From NCBI GenBank assembly GCA_947561585.1, contig CANNZV010000252.1, positions 310,001 to 374,000 of the forward strand: a stretch of DNA of 64,000 nt, read 5' to 3'. This document shows, one piece after another, positions 1-12,311 of the stretch. The notes beneath the pieces were generated by a model. That model made no database searches. It saw nothing but the letters and a program-made list of their open reading frames with translations, and was not told where the DNA came from. The translations under genes and the position numbers were made by a program. How positions within the stretch are numbered: the first letter of the stretch is position 1; each line of letters opens with the position of its first letter. Source of the DNA: Caprella mutica (Eukaryota; Arthropoda; Malacostraca; Amphipoda; Caprellidae).

Positions 1-1004
1 CCTGGTTTGCCCAATCAATATTCTACAGCTGTAATACCTTCTGTAACTACTTGTACCTAAATTGAACATTTTAATAGACTGAGTTACGAGTTTTCGATCA
101 TATAAGAATGACTATATATAATTCAACATTCAACTCGCTATTAAGTATAATTATATGACCGAAATTCTAGAATCGTTAGAAAACGCGGAATTTGGCCTAT
201 AGCTACTGTCATTATTTTGAATATGGGTTAATTCTTTATATCAGCCTATTCTATAAGAAATGACTCCTTTTATTCTGCCTTACTATAATGTATTAGTTCA
301 TGCTTCATTTCTCACCATTGCTGTACAAACCAGAACTGTTCAGCTTCTAATAAACACTACCTGTCAAACACTGGCTACTGTATTCACTTTATCGATATCA
401 AGGTAGGTATGTATTTTATGTTCCGTGTAACACTTGTGTAAAACTCATAAAAATGACAGAGTACTGCAATGAAGTACTACTTCTAATAGATATATTTAAT
501 GATTAATTGTAATTCATATTGTTCATATAACTTTATGTTTATATTATTTAATTGGTATCCATGATACCTTTAGTATCCTTGATACCGATGGTGTCCGTAT
601 CACGTGCATGTATCATGGATACCAATTAATATAAAAGTTACAGAACAATGTTCTTCTTTATGCCTCTATTTTGAAGTGCATGGAGCCTGTGCAAGAACAC
701 ACTCGTGCGTGAAGTGATTGTCACTATTTTTACAGTATCGCAATAGGTATATCTTTTACATACAGTATAGATTAAAATCCGCCTATATTGATGTGTACAG
801 TATTTCAGTGCTAAGGAATATGAGGAATTAGAGTGTAACTGAGTTATGAAGTATTGGTTCTTTTATAACTCAAGATTCATTCATACCTCTGGTGCAGTAG
901 ATAGTTTTCTATGAATAAAATCATAGAAAACCATGGTCATTGAGGGATATCTATGACTCAATTTTTGACATATATTATTTCCTATAATTAAAAGCATTGA
1001 AGAT
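1..1004. other. AT-rich intergenic sequence with MITE-like relics
   Basis: No gene is visible. At about 82-176 there is a weak inverted pair (GAGTTACGAGTTTTCGATC and GACCGAAATTCTAGAATCG) that resembles the ends of the MITE seen intact at 18.2 kb. At 550-630 ATTGGTATCCATGATAC is answered by GTATCATGGATACCAAT, an inner motif shared with MITE copies at 26.7, 55.2 and 60.9 kb. The rest is plain AT-rich sequence. Confidence 0.5.
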
Positions 1005-1198
1005 ATTTCATTACTCAGGGGCATTTCATAACTCAGGGGCATTTCATTACTCAGGGGCATTTCATTACTCAGGGGCATTTCATAACTCAGGGGCATTTCA
1101 TAACTCAGGGGCGTTTCATAACTCAGGGGCATTTCATAACTCAGGGGCATTTCATAACTCAGGGGAATTTCATAACTCAGGGGCATTTCATTACTCGA
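1005..1198. repeat. Minisatellite, 18-bp unit, about 11 copies
   Basis: The unit is GGGGCATTTCATAACTCA with T/A variation (CATAACTCA or CATTACTCA). Because 18 is divisible by 3 and the unit has no stop in some frames, small frames stay open on both strands (HNSGAF and MPLSYE repeats); these are not evidence of a gene. Confidence 0.95.
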
Positions 1199-2079
1199 GT
1201 GCTTTATAACTCATTAGTTTTTTCTGTATCTTCAGTTTGTAGAATGAATTGTGTATTTTCGACAGAATTAAATGGATGCATTAATTGTGATTCCTGTTAA
1301 TTTGTCAAATAAACAAAAATAATGTCCTTTATATATTGAAATTTTGTATTTATTTTATCATTTTGTATATAATGAAATTAATTAGTTTACGTGCAGGCGT
1401 CGATTCATAATTCCAAACTTATGTTCACATCTAAACCTCTTTTGTTGGTTCGAAATTCTGTCTGAAAATTGTTATCTGTATAATGAATGTATTGCGAATG
1501 GCAATTCATACTCTATACTCTGTGTAGGTAGTGTATGGTCATAGGTGAGGTCAATCATAAGTTAGATGCATCACACTGTGCAATATATAATTATACTTCA
1601 GTAACAAAACAACCTGCAAGTAATAGCTGATAAATTACTTTATAGTCCAGGACGTGTATCTAAATCAGTCATCCGTATAAAAGTTTTCCTTGTAAGCGCT
1701 ACATAGAAAATGTAGAAACTGTTATCAACAGAGGGATTCGAAACTCACAAGTTCGTAACTCATTAAGCTCACATCTCAAAGTTCCTAGTCGAGATTTTCT
1801 ACTGCATTTTGAAATACACATCTAGAAGCTGTAAGTCTTATTCAAATTTTTAATGATATTAGTATTAAGTAACTGCTAATTATTGTCACTGGATGGTGAT
1901 AAGTGACTTTGTTCTTAGAGCCACTTCCCTTTCTGACTGCTTCTTCGTCTTCCCTTGTATTTTTTCTTCTTCTGATGCCTGTGATTTGTCCCGAAGATAA
2001 CAGTAGAATTAATTAAATTAAATTTGATTGCAGTGTTGCTAACTTTCTATACCTCAGAATCTAACCAAGATGCAGTCTC
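1199..2079. other. Intergenic sequence with one dispersed-repeat fragment
   Basis: No gene seen. From about 1883 to 2022 lies a diverged fragment of the dispersed family that also occurs at 8.0, 35-36, 55.5, 56.2 and 61.8-62.8 kb. It has the marks TGTCACTGGATGGTGATAAG, CCACTTCCCTTTCTGACTGC and CCCTTGTATTT in the same order as the other copies. Confidence 0.5.
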
Positions 2080-3275
2080 TGTTCTCTACCTAGTTGCATT
2101 GGCTAGTTTTATTGTCTAGTTTATTGACTGTCTTTACCTAGTTTCATTGACTGTCTCTACCTAGATGCATTGACTGTCTTTACCTAGATGCATTGACTGT
2201 CTTTACCTAGATGCATCGACTGTCTCTACCTAGATGCATTGACTGTCTTTACCTAGATGCATTGACTGTCTCTACCTAGTTTATTGACTGTCTTTACCTA
2301 GATGCATTGACTTTCTTTACCTAGATGCATTGGCTGTCTTTATCTAGATGCATTGACTGTCTTTACCTAGATGCATTGGCTGTCTTTATCTAGATGCATT
2401 GACTGTCTTTACCTAGATGCATTGACTGTCTTTACCTAGTTTATTGACTGTCTTTACCTAGATGCATTGACTGTCTTTACCTAGATGCATTGGCTGTCTT
2501 TATCTAGATGCATTGACTGTCTTTACCTTGATGCATTGGCTGTCTTTATCTAGATGCATTGACTGTCTTTACCTAGATGCATTGACTGTCTTTACCTAGT
2601 TTATTGACTGTCTTTACCTAGATGCATTGACTGTCTTTACCTAGATGCATTGACTGTCTTTACCTAGATGCATTGACTGTCTTTACCTAGATGCATTGAC
2701 TGTCTTTACCTAGATGCATTGACTGTCTTTACCTAGATGCATTGACTGTCTTTACCTAGATGCATTGACTGTCTTTACCTAGATGCATTGACTGTCTTTA
2801 CCTAGATGCATTGACTGTCTTTACCTAGATGCATTGACTGTCTTTACCTAGATGCATTGACTGTCTTTACCTAGATGCATTGACTGTCTTTACCTAGATG
2901 CATTGGCTGTCTTTACCTAGATGCATTGACTGTCTTTACCTAGATGCATTGACTGTCTTTACCTAGATGCATTGACTGTCTTTACCTAGATGCATTGACT
3001 GTCTTTACCTAGATGCATTGACTGTCTTTACCTAGTTTATTGACTGTCTTTACCTAGATGCATTGACTGTCTTTACCTAGATGCATTGACTGTCTTTACC
3101 TAGATGCATTGACTGTCTTTACCTAGATGCATTGACTGTCTTTACCTAGATGCATTGACTGTCTTTACCTAGATGCATTGACTGTCTTTACCTAGATGCA
3201 TTGGCTGTCTTTACCTAGATGCATTGGCTGTCTTTACCTAGATGCATTGACTTTACCTTGTTGCATTAGCTAGTT
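2080..3275. repeat. Minisatellite, 23-bp unit, about 50 copies
   Basis: The unit is built on TGACTGTCTTTACCTAG followed by ATGCAT. Short-form units with AGTTTAT in place of AGATGCAT recur at intervals, and TGGCTG/TATCTAG variants cluster in the first half, while the second half is more uniform. Edges are degenerate (TAGTTGCATTGGCTAG on both sides), the usual signature of array ageing from the ends. Confidence 0.95.
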
Positions 3276-3942
3276 TCACTGGTTTTATCTAGTTGCATTA
3301 GCTACTTGCATTGGTTTAGTGTTTGTGAGCGTGGCCTGTTTCCTCCATATGATCGGGAGTGGCACAGACAAGCGTACACTCCGTGTGTACGTTCTTCTCT
3401 CCTATTGATCTAATGCGGCACTCTCACACGCTAGACCCGTCAGCTGCTCGCATAGGCCGGTAACATATTCTCAAACACTGTCAAAGGATTAAAACTAATC
3501 AACGAGTACAGTGAAATATTAAAAGAAAAATATGCAATTGTGAAAATTAATTTATTATATTCTCATGCATTTCTAATGGTGTCTTACTCGGATTCTAATT
3601 CAGGAATGTATTTCATCATATTCTAACATTAATCATTTAGTTTTTGTTCATCAAACTATTGCTATTTTGCTCTATGTCAAATGCCTACATTAGTTAGACG
3701 TCAAGGTACTCTGCTAGCTACTCTGCAACCGGTCTACTTGAAGTAATAAATTCCACCATCTGCTCCAATAACTACATACATCAAAGCTATTCAACAAAGA
3801 TAAATTAGTGAGCATTGATATGCACTTTCTAAGTGAGATGTGTAGGTGTCCGACGACTTGCCATTGCCCCTACACCTACCACATGAAAAGAGAAAACTTA
3901 CCATCTTGCCATATGCTACAGTCTGTGCAGTGTACCAAAAAA
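3276..3942. other. Intergenic sequence, no gene seen
   Basis: Mixed AT-rich sequence with a somewhat GC-richer patch at 3320-3460. Short open frames around 3808-4123 run into the next array and have no family features. Confidence 0.4.
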
Positions 3943-4127
3943 GTACATGAGATGGTGCATGGAATACAGTACATGAGATGGTACATGGAGTACAGTACAT
4001 GAGATGGTGCATGGAGTACAGTACATGAGATGGTGCATGGAGTACAGTACATGAGATGGTGCATGGAGTACAGTACATGAGATGGTGCATGGAGTACAGT
4101 ACATGAGAAGGTACATAGAACACAGTA
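3943..4127. repeat. Minisatellite, 26-bp unit, about 7 copies
   Basis: The unit starts GTACATGAGATGGTGCATGG and ends AGTACA. Three units make 78 bp, so each frame cycles through the same 26 residues, which explains the open frames over this array on the minus strand. A short CCTA/CCTT microsatellite follows at 4125-4150. Confidence 0.93.
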
Positions 4128-4274
4128 CCTACCTACCTACCTTCCTTCCATTCAATACCATACTTAGATATGGACAAAATAATTCGATAGCCAAAGTGTC
4201 AATTTTCTAGTAACTAGTGCCACACAATATTTATCTACAGGGTGATTGACAGGTAAAACATTTCTAAACCTTAA

Positions 4275-4504
4275 CCTTTTCGCGACGAATGGGCTAATAT
4301 GTCCCACTAGTAACATTCAATTCTATTGGGATATATTGTCCCAACAGTCTGTGATGTATACGACTGGTGGGACATGTTGCCCCATCACAATTCTGAAATA
4401 AGCGCTATAGCAATAGATTAGAATAAGGTACAAGTACATAAATATTATTTAAAAACTTAAATATTACGCATAATGAACTCAGGGAAAAAGTCAGCGCAAA
4501 AGGG
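4275..4504. mobile_element. TTAA-flanked MITE, piggyBac-like ends
   Basis: The left end CCTTTTCGCGACGAATG follows TTAA (4271-4274). The right end GCGCAAAAGGG is followed by TCAA, a one-base variant of TTAA. The ends are inverted copies (CCTTTTCGCG against CCCTTTTGCGC). Inside, GGGACATATTG/TGTCCC motifs recur in both orientations. The CCYTTT end with a TTAA target is what is known for piggyBac-type elements. At 230 bp it cannot encode a transposase and must have been moved by another element. Confidence 0.5.
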
Positions 4505-5726
4505 TCAAGATAACTCGTAAATAAAACATATTTTATTTCTGGTAACTACAGTTTTGTATATATTGACAAAAAAAATTGAGAAAATTTTTTTTCTTGAAAA
4601 ATCTATCTATATTGAAGTTTCATGGAATTATGATAGGGAAAGAGGAGTGGTGCTCCAGACACTAGTATTTCAACCATTAGATTACGGTCTGGGATGGAAC
4701 CACTTTTAGTCTGAAAATACTATCTACTGCTGGTCCGTGTTAGTCAGAGGAAACCAATGACAAAAATTCAGACGCTGAAATTTGTGTTTTTCAGAAGTTC
4801 TTGGCATCTGTGTTACTTGTACGGTTTAAGCTTTAAATCGGGCTTCATGGTCTCGTGAGCTTATTTTCGTGTCATTTGACAAGTGAAGTTTGCAGGTTTT
4901 TGTCCATTTCTTGCTGGATTAGCGCCTCTGTTGTTTGAAGATCATACTATTCTCAAAATGTTTGCAATTCCATTCTTCTAACGTTCTAAACGCTTCTAAT
5001 TCCCTGGTGAAGTGATGCCATTGATAGTGGGTGACTCTTCTCATTCCATACTCCAATAGTACTATCATTTGCTTCCATAGTCAAGTGTGGAGGACTTCTT
5101 TATTCTTGTGGCGAGTTCGAGAATTTTTTTCTATATATCTACTTATCTAGATGCATAAATCTACATATGTCGATGCATATATTATAGTATCTGCACTCTC
5201 TCCACAGCTGTAGTTTAATTACGTCATCCAATAGGACATCTGTTATAAATGCATCTCTGTAAATGTACTATTAAAGTAATTAACTTGAAAGTAACTCTTG
5301 TAAAGGAAGGCATTGCAATTTTAATTAGAGTCATTCAGCCACCAAGTTTCCCCTGCATGAATTAGCATTAGTTGAGTCTTGTCACTAAGATTGCAGTCTC
5401 TCTCATATTTACTCTATTAAAGTAAATCATCAAACTAACTTGCACAAATTACTTCATAAAGATATTCGATAATAGGTGCATAAAAGCTACATTGCATGTA
5501 TCTGTTCAAAACTTACAGATGCTCTTAATTAGGTAAATTTTTCTCTAGATATCCAATTCAAAGATCATTTAATGTGAAGATAAAAGTTACGATCACTTGA
5601 CCATCTTTTGCACAATTTTTAAAATATTTTTGATGCTATTAAAAAAATGAACAGTTTGCTTTGCACTTTTTACTTTAAGACTTGCAGTTTTGATCACTTA
5701 GCTAAGTGCATCAAAACGTTAAAACT
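4505..5726. other. Intergenic sequence, no gene seen
   Basis: AT-rich sequence with frequent stops in all frames. I see no splice-bounded exon, RNA gene or clear element. Confidence 0.4.
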
Positions 5727-6516
5727 GAGACCTACTGTGAGAGGTAGGTAGAGACCTACTGTGAGAGGTAGGTAGAGACCTACTGTGAGAGGTAGGTAGA
5801 GACCTACTGTGAGTGGTAGGTAGAGACCTACTGTGAGAGGTAAGTTCAGACCTTCTGTGAGAGGTAGGTAGATACCTACTGTGAGAGGTAGGTTCAGACC
5901 TACTGTGAGAGGTAGGTAGAGACCTACTGTGAGAGGTAGGTAGAGACCTACTGTGAGAGGTAGGTAGAGACCTACTGTGAGAGGTAGGTAGAGACCTACT
6001 GTGAGAGGTAGGCAGAGACCTACTGTGAGAGGTAGGTAGAGACCTACTGTGAGAGGTAGGTAGAGACCTACTGTGAGAGGTAGGTAGAGACCTACTGTGA
6101 GAGGTAGGTAGAGACCTACTGTGAGAGGTAAGTTCAGACCTTCTGTGAGAGGTAGGTAGATACCTACTGTGAGAGATAGGTTCAGACCTACTGTGAGAGG
6201 TAGGTAGAGACCTACTGTGAGAGGTAGGTAGAGACCTACTGTGAGAGGTAGGTAGAGACCTACTGTGAGAGGTAGGCAGAGACCTACTGTGAGAGGTAGG
6301 TAGAGACCTACTGTGAGAGGTAGGTAGAGACCTACTGTGAGAGGTAGGTAGAGACCTACTGTGAGAGGTAGGTTCAGACCTTCTGTGAGAGGTAGGTAGA
6401 TACCTACTGTGAGAGGTAGGTAGATACCTACTGTGAGAGGTAGGTTCAGACCTACTGTGAGAGGTAGGTTCAGACCTACTGTGAGAGGTAGGTTCAGACC
6501 TAGTTTCAGGGGTAGG
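5727..6516. repeat. Minisatellite, 24-bp unit with self-complementary arms, about 33 copies
   Basis: The unit is built on GAGACCTACTGTGAGAGGTA plus GGTA. ACCTAC and GTAGGT (separated by TGTGAGAG) are inverted copies inside every unit, so each unit can form a small hairpin and adjacent units can pair with each other. Variants with TTCAGACC or GATACC occur in blocks around 5850, 6130 and 6370, suggesting block duplication of about 280 bp. Confidence 0.95.
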
Positions 6517-7240
6517 TCACAGTAGGTGTATGTAGGTGTTCTGTTTCTGAGTGGGTGAGTGTGACCCTGTGTTTTATCACCTCATGACTTCATGACCTTT
6601 CATGACACGCCTTCACTTTCTAATTACATATCTAATGGTTACATTGAGTCAATGGATAATATATATCTATATTTAACATATTTAAATAACAATTTAAACA
6701 TACTAAACAGTTACTAAAAGAATTCTACAGTGATGGTTCCTCGAAGAATTGAAATTTTATACAACCTAAAAATCAACAAAATTTCCTATGGTCCAGATTA
6801 AAAATTGCTAACTATAAAATGTTAATGGCCACGATGCTGATTTATAAAAGACACACTACAACGACATGTTTTATCATCTAAAAATTGTGGTAACTGTTAA
6901 ACAGTTTTCGTCAACATTCTTCAACTCAAAAACTTAAGAACCAAAACTACCAATTAAAATATACCTGTGAACTCTCATTAGCGAATTAATTGAGTTGTGA
7001 TATTGAAAGCCTTTTGTCTAATCATTAATTCACAGAGTAAAACAATGCGTGTCATTTGGATGATATCCGCATGGGTGAATTTCGATAAATCAATTTACAG
7101 CATCAGATTACGATGACATTCCTGCTGATTTATCAGCTCCAACATCGCATCTGTGTTGCGGACTACATTCTAATTGGCAAACCGTGATAATAAATCTCAT
7201 CACTGTCAATAACTCCCACCCAAACATCGTCATAAGAGTT
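6517..7240. other. Intergenic sequence, no gene seen
   Basis: AT-rich sequence between two arrays. No coding signal or element ends recognised. Confidence 0.4.
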
Positions 7241-7375
7241 GAGAATTAAAAAGTCAAATACTAGGCGTGTGGAGAATTAAAGAGTCAAATACTAGGCGTG
7301 TGGAGAATTAAAGAGTCAAATACTAGGCGTGTGGAGAATTAAAGAGTCAAATACTAGGCGTGTGGAGAATTAAAA
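7241..7375. repeat. Short minisatellite, 31-bp unit, about 4 copies
   Basis: The unit joins GAGAATTAAAGAGTCAAATA and CTAGGCGTGTG. Copies are almost identical, so the array is young. One decayed partial copy (TACTAGGCGTGTATAG) lies just downstream near 7390. Confidence 0.93.
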
Positions 7376-9204
7376 AGCTGCAAAGACAATTACTAGGCGT
7401 GTATAGAAATGCTTTCATGCCAGACCTACTAAAAAAGGTACGACATCAGCTCTGTGAATTGCCTTATCTGTCTGGCACTGAAATAGACACTAGGACTTGC
7501 CCCTCCTACGCCCTAGTCTGGGTCTATAGTTCGTCTGTAAGTCATATGGTATGTAAGTCATTTAAAAAGTCACCTGGATGTATGTAAGTCATTCAATGAA
7601 ATTGTAAAGTCTGATGATATTTATTTATTTAACTGATTAATATTTGATATGAAGAAATTGGTTCAAGAGACAAACTTCTGAATACTAGAAATGACTTCAC
7701 GGTACACACACATTAGGGTTCTAATTTTAATGACATTTTAATGACTATTGCGACCTTTTGATGACTAATATAATGATTCAGAAACCAGAGATAGTTATGG
7801 TGGGACTATAGAAGATTACAGGAGTTATCCCCACTTTTCTTCTATGGCCCCACAATAACTCTCTCTCTTATCTTCTATTGCCCCACCATAACTCTCTCTC
7901 TTAACTTCTATGGCCCCACCATAACCTCTCTATGGAGATAATCACTCTAATTATTTGCCTGCTATTTTGGCCACTTTTCTTTATGACTTCTTCTTCCAGT
8001 CCCTTGTATTTAATTTCCTTTTGAAGTCAGCAATATGGCCTTTGGTTCCGAAGCAGACGTTAAACACCCACTAAATTAATTACTGCACACTGTTCGTTTT
8101 CTTCCATTGTACGTGTCACAGAATGTCCTCAGTTTAAATTCGTTATAATAACAGTTAATAATGCAGTTCAATTGGAGTCATTTACGAGCTGCATTGAAGT
8201 AAGATGCATTGTAAGTTTTTCTCTTTATACCCCATGCATTTATAGGATATATAACTTATACTTAATAATAAAATGCATTTCTGATCACTAGACAAAAGTT
8301 GAAGTTTCGATAGTATAATGCAGTGCTATTTATTGCATGGTGATGAGAAGCTTACGAGTATCTTTTTATTGTCATTTCAGTGCAGACCTACAATTAATGA
8401 TAGAAATAATATGATATATTTTGTATAATTATAGGATTTTGTGACGCTGTTGTCTGGTCTACTTTTTATATCTTTCCGTTTCTTTTAAATTAATATAAAG
8501 AGAATAAATTGTGAATAGATTATGGCAAAGTAACAATCACCAGATATGAAGTAAATGCATTGAATACCGGATGCATGTACCCATGATACCTACATGTATC
8601 ATGGCTACAAATGAAAATAACGAGTTTAATTAGATGTTTTCACTGTTCTCTCCACATTGATAAATATTTAAATATTGTAATATATTGTCTAAATAATTAC
8701 CTAATCAAATTTTCATTCTGTATTTGATGTACAGCTGGTAAATGTCACTTTGCCCTATTTCAACTTTTTCTATTATTTTAGTTGCCATTCATTTCTTGAC
8801 TATCGGATTTTCTTTTGATGGAGGAGAAGATTTGCGGCTTTGCGAATTGAACAAAAACAGGATTACGGTGTCTTACTTTCTAGGGAAAATTAGAATAATT
8901 TAGTTGCTGTATTCCATAGTTTTTCACGAAGTATTTCATTCTCCTTTCTAGAGTGGTTCTAGAATGTCAATTTCTGTGGAATTATTTCCCTAATTTCTGA
9001 ATTTGAAGTTATTGCACATTTTTGGATTTTCCCTTTTATTATCTAAAGGAAAAACCTGTACTATAAGCCTTTAAATTGATCTCCTTTCAGCTCTGTTATA
9101 TTGTGTAGCCATTGTGACTCTAAAATGTATACTCTAAGCTCTTTGAAAATGGCCTGTAACTGTAAATAAGTGTACTTTAAATTGTAACTTTTATAGTTTG
9201 TATT
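7376..9204. repeat. Intergenic stretch with a 33-bp tandem patch and a dispersed-repeat copy
   Basis: At 7785-7930 a MITE-like segment begins GTTATGGTGGG and ends in 2.6 copies of a 33-bp unit (7839-7927) containing CTTCTATGGCCCCACCATAA; the same core forms the big array at 32.3 kb and a hairpin at 24.1 kb. At about 7966-8094 lies a copy of the dispersed family (CTTCTTCCAGTCCCTTGTAT, then GGTTCCGAAGCAGACGTTAA). Around 8570-8600 CATGATACC...GTATCATGG is another short inverted pair. No gene seen. Confidence 0.6.
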
Positions 9205-9930
9205 TACTATTAGTTATAAGATATGTACTTACTATTGCTTATAAGATATGTACTTACTATTGCTTATAAGATATGTACTTACTATTGCTTATAAGATATG
9301 TACTTACTATTACTTGTAAGATATGTACTTACTATTACTTGTAAGATATGTACTTACTATTGCTTATAAGATATGTACTTACTATTACTTGTAAGATATG
9401 TACTTACTATTACTTGTAAGATATGTACTTACTATTACTTGTAAGATATGTACTTACTATTGCTTATAAGATATGTACTTACTATTACTTGTAAGATATG
9501 TACTTACTATTACTTGTAAGATATGTACTTTCTATTACTTGTAAGATGTGTACTTTCTATTACTTGTAAGATGTGTACTTTCTATTACTTATAAGATATG
9601 TACTTACTATTGCTTATAAGATATGTACTTACTATTGCTTATAAGATATGTACTTACTATTGCTTATAAGATATGTACTTACTATTGCTTATAAGATATG
9701 TACTTACTATTGCTTATAAGATATGTACTTACTATTGCTTATAAGATATGTACTTACTATTACTTGTAAGATGTGTACTTACTATTACTTGTAAGATATG
9801 TACTTTCTATTACTTGTAAGATGTGTACTTTCTATTACTTGTAAGATGTGTACTTTCTATTACTTATAAGATATGTACTTACTATTGCTTATAAGATATG
9901 TACTTACTATTACTTGTAAGATGTGTACTC
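9205..9930. repeat. Minisatellite, 25-bp unit, about 29 copies
   Basis: The unit is ATAAGATATGTACTTACTAT plus TGCTT. Variant units (TACTTGTAAGATGTG, TTTCTAT) are grouped in runs near 9300-9590 and 9750-9870 with the same order of variants, so a block of several units was probably duplicated. Confidence 0.95.
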
Positions 9931-10815
9931 GCTATAATCACTACCATAGCCCCTAATGTAGCATTCTAAGGGGTGGTTGCCCCCCTTGCAATATAGTGCC
10001 TAATTCAGTTGGTATGTTCTAGTAAGTCATTCCCCTCTAGTATGACCTCATACACACGTACATACCCCTCACCACAGCCAAATTAACTTTACTCACTTCA
10101 CTTCTTACTCGCTTAGTAAAAACCATTCAATTGTTTGAGTTCCTATAAATATTTCTATCACGGAATGTAGGTTATAAATCTTTACTGATTTATGTACACT
10201 TTTTCTTAGTGTTAATTGCCTACATATTTACCGCTAGGATAATCTATTCATCAGAATATCAGTTTCCACATCGTGATAATTATTAAAAGATAAATAACTA
10301 GCGGATACAGCAAACTGCATAATGGCCAGTTATGTTAAGATTTTCAAATGAATCTTCATTTATTTCTTGTCATCTTTGTTGAATAATTCAATCCAAAGTA
10401 ATCCTTATATGTTTATTTATAAATGATGATTACTTTGAAAGTCTCAACATAAATGTTGTATCCGCTAGTTTGTTGTACTGCACACTTTGTGACTACTCAA
10501 TAATCTAGCAGGTTGCATAATTGCACACATGTGTTAGTAGTCAATTTGATAATAATTAAGATGAAGGTAGTAACGCACGATTGGCATTAGGGGTTAAAAA
10601 TGCGCAGCGCATTCTCGAGATTGTGCAAACTATCACTTTAAAATAAGAACCTACCATTTAAAATATGTAACTATAGTAATAACATCTTAATTTTTCCCAA
10701 TGTTGAGTAGGTAACAGTTGAGTATTATGTTCGCATGCCTGGGAATATAATTTCTATTGATGTTAATAGAAATGATTGGACTGCACCTGTGATGATTCCT
10801 TGCCACCTTGATGTG
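9931..10815. other. Intergenic sequence containing a small foldback element
   Basis: Apart from the foldback at 10297-10469, listed separately, nothing is recognised. The stretch 9950-10080 is CT-rich (CATTCTAAGGGGTGGTTGCC) and has no exon-like structure. Confidence 0.4.
10297..10469. mobile_element. Foldback MITE with ACTAGCGGATACA ends
   Basis: The left end ACTAGCGGATACAGCAAACT is matched in inverse by TTGTATCCGCTAGT at the right end, and the match continues loosely inward (TTATGTTAAGATTTTCAAA against TTTGAAAGTCTCAACATAA). A third copy of the same end, ACTAGCGGATACAACAAACT, lies at 40671 next to the 40.9-kb array. The family is therefore dispersed. It has no coding capacity. Confidence 0.65.
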
Positions 10816-11274
10816 TTGGGTTATGTCTTGGGTATGGATTATGTCTTGGGTATGGGTTATGTCTTGGCTTATGTCTTGGGTATGGGTTATGTCTTGACTT
10901 ATGTCGGGTATGGGTTATGTCTTGGCTTATGTCTTGGGTATGGGTTATGTATTGGGTATGGGTTATGTCTTGGGTATGGGTTATGCCTTGGGTATGGGTT
11001 ATGTCTTGGGTATGGGTTATGTCTTGGGTATGGGTTATGTCTTGGGTATGGGTTATGTCTTGGGTATGGGTTATGTCTTGGGTATGGGTTATGTCTTGGG
11101 TATGGGTTATGTCTTGGGTATGGGTTATGTCTTGGGTATGGGTTATGTCTTGGGTATGGGTTATGTCTTGGGTATGGGTTATGTCTTGGGTATGGGTTAT
11201 GTCTTGGGTATGGGTTATGTCTTGGGTATGGGTTATGTCTTGGGTATGGGTTATGTCTTGGGTATGGGTTATGA
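10816..11274. repeat. Minisatellite, 18-bp G-rich unit, about 25 copies
   Basis: The unit is TATGTCTTGGGTATGGGT. It has two GGG runs, so neighbouring units place four GGG runs within about 25 bases on the plus strand, a possible G-quadruplex pattern. The 18-bp period and lack of stops keep three overlapping frames open; I treat these as shadows of the repeat. Confidence 0.95.
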
Positions 11275-12311
11275 TTTTTAAAACATTATCTAATTATAAT
11301 AATTTTGTTGACATTCATTCATGTTAAATATATCCCTGATAGAAATTTGGAAAATTGCGCATCATTACGAATTTGGTCGAAACTTTTCTAATTGTGAAAT
11401 ACAAAGGAAATTCTATCCTACGAAATAAATATAATTATATATTATATGAATGTATAATTATAATTTAATATATATTTCATACATCATATGCATAGCAAAA
11501 CATACAAAGCATATAAAAACAGTTCTAGTATATTATGTTATTGCTCAGAAGTAAATAAATGATGTGGTATAAATTAAGGTGTGGCTATTAATAAATACTC
11601 TATAGCTTTATATTTCTTTTTGAAAGGAACAATTAATAGCTTTCTTTCGTTATGAATGACACGTCCTGTTGTTAGATAAAGCCAATATTAATTGTAGAGT
11701 CAATAGAAATTCTTTATGGCACCATTAGTGCTATAATCACATAACTGCTATTAGTTCAATTAATCTATTTGCATGATGTAGTAAATAATAGTCCATATGT
11801 CTCTGTGATAATTATATACTGATACGCTTAAAATATCACATGAGGTGATTAGTTCAAATGTACAGCTGTTAAATGCCTGTATACAGTGAAACAGCCTACT
11901 GGAAACATTAAACAAATAGCTAAATAATACATATTATATAGAAACATTTAAGGAATTATTGTCCTCAAATTGTTATTTAATTTGTTTTATAACATTTTTA
12001 GTGGAAGTACTTTAAACTAATCCAGGTAAAATTAAATAAATACTAGAGATTAACTTTTATAAATACAATCAGTTTTCACCTACTCTTGTTTTAAATTTTA
12101 TGTCAATGTTAAGAATCTCTAGTTATTAGATACGGAAGGTGGATTATTGTTTTTGTTGCCTATATTCATTACAGTACCTCCAATTACTAAAGTTCAGTGT
12201 CCATGCCATCTTTAATTTAGACTCTCACGTCAAACTACACCAATGTTACATACAGTCTATCAAATTGCAGTGGTATAGACTAGGAATTACTGGTTTGAAT
12301 TAGGAATTAAT
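11275..12311. other. AT-rich intergenic sequence, no gene seen
   Basis: About 1 kb of plain AT-rich sequence with stops in all frames. No element ends or RNA gene recognised. Confidence 0.4.

Noticed and set aside
1005..1204. Telomere-type or centromere satellite repeat
   Set aside because: None of the units matches TTAGGG or related telomere motifs, and no single family dominates the region as expected at a centromere.
2080..3275. CRISPR array or other spacer-repeat system
   Set aside because: The arrays have no unique spacers between repeats; every base belongs to the unit. The context is eukaryotic and there are no cas genes.
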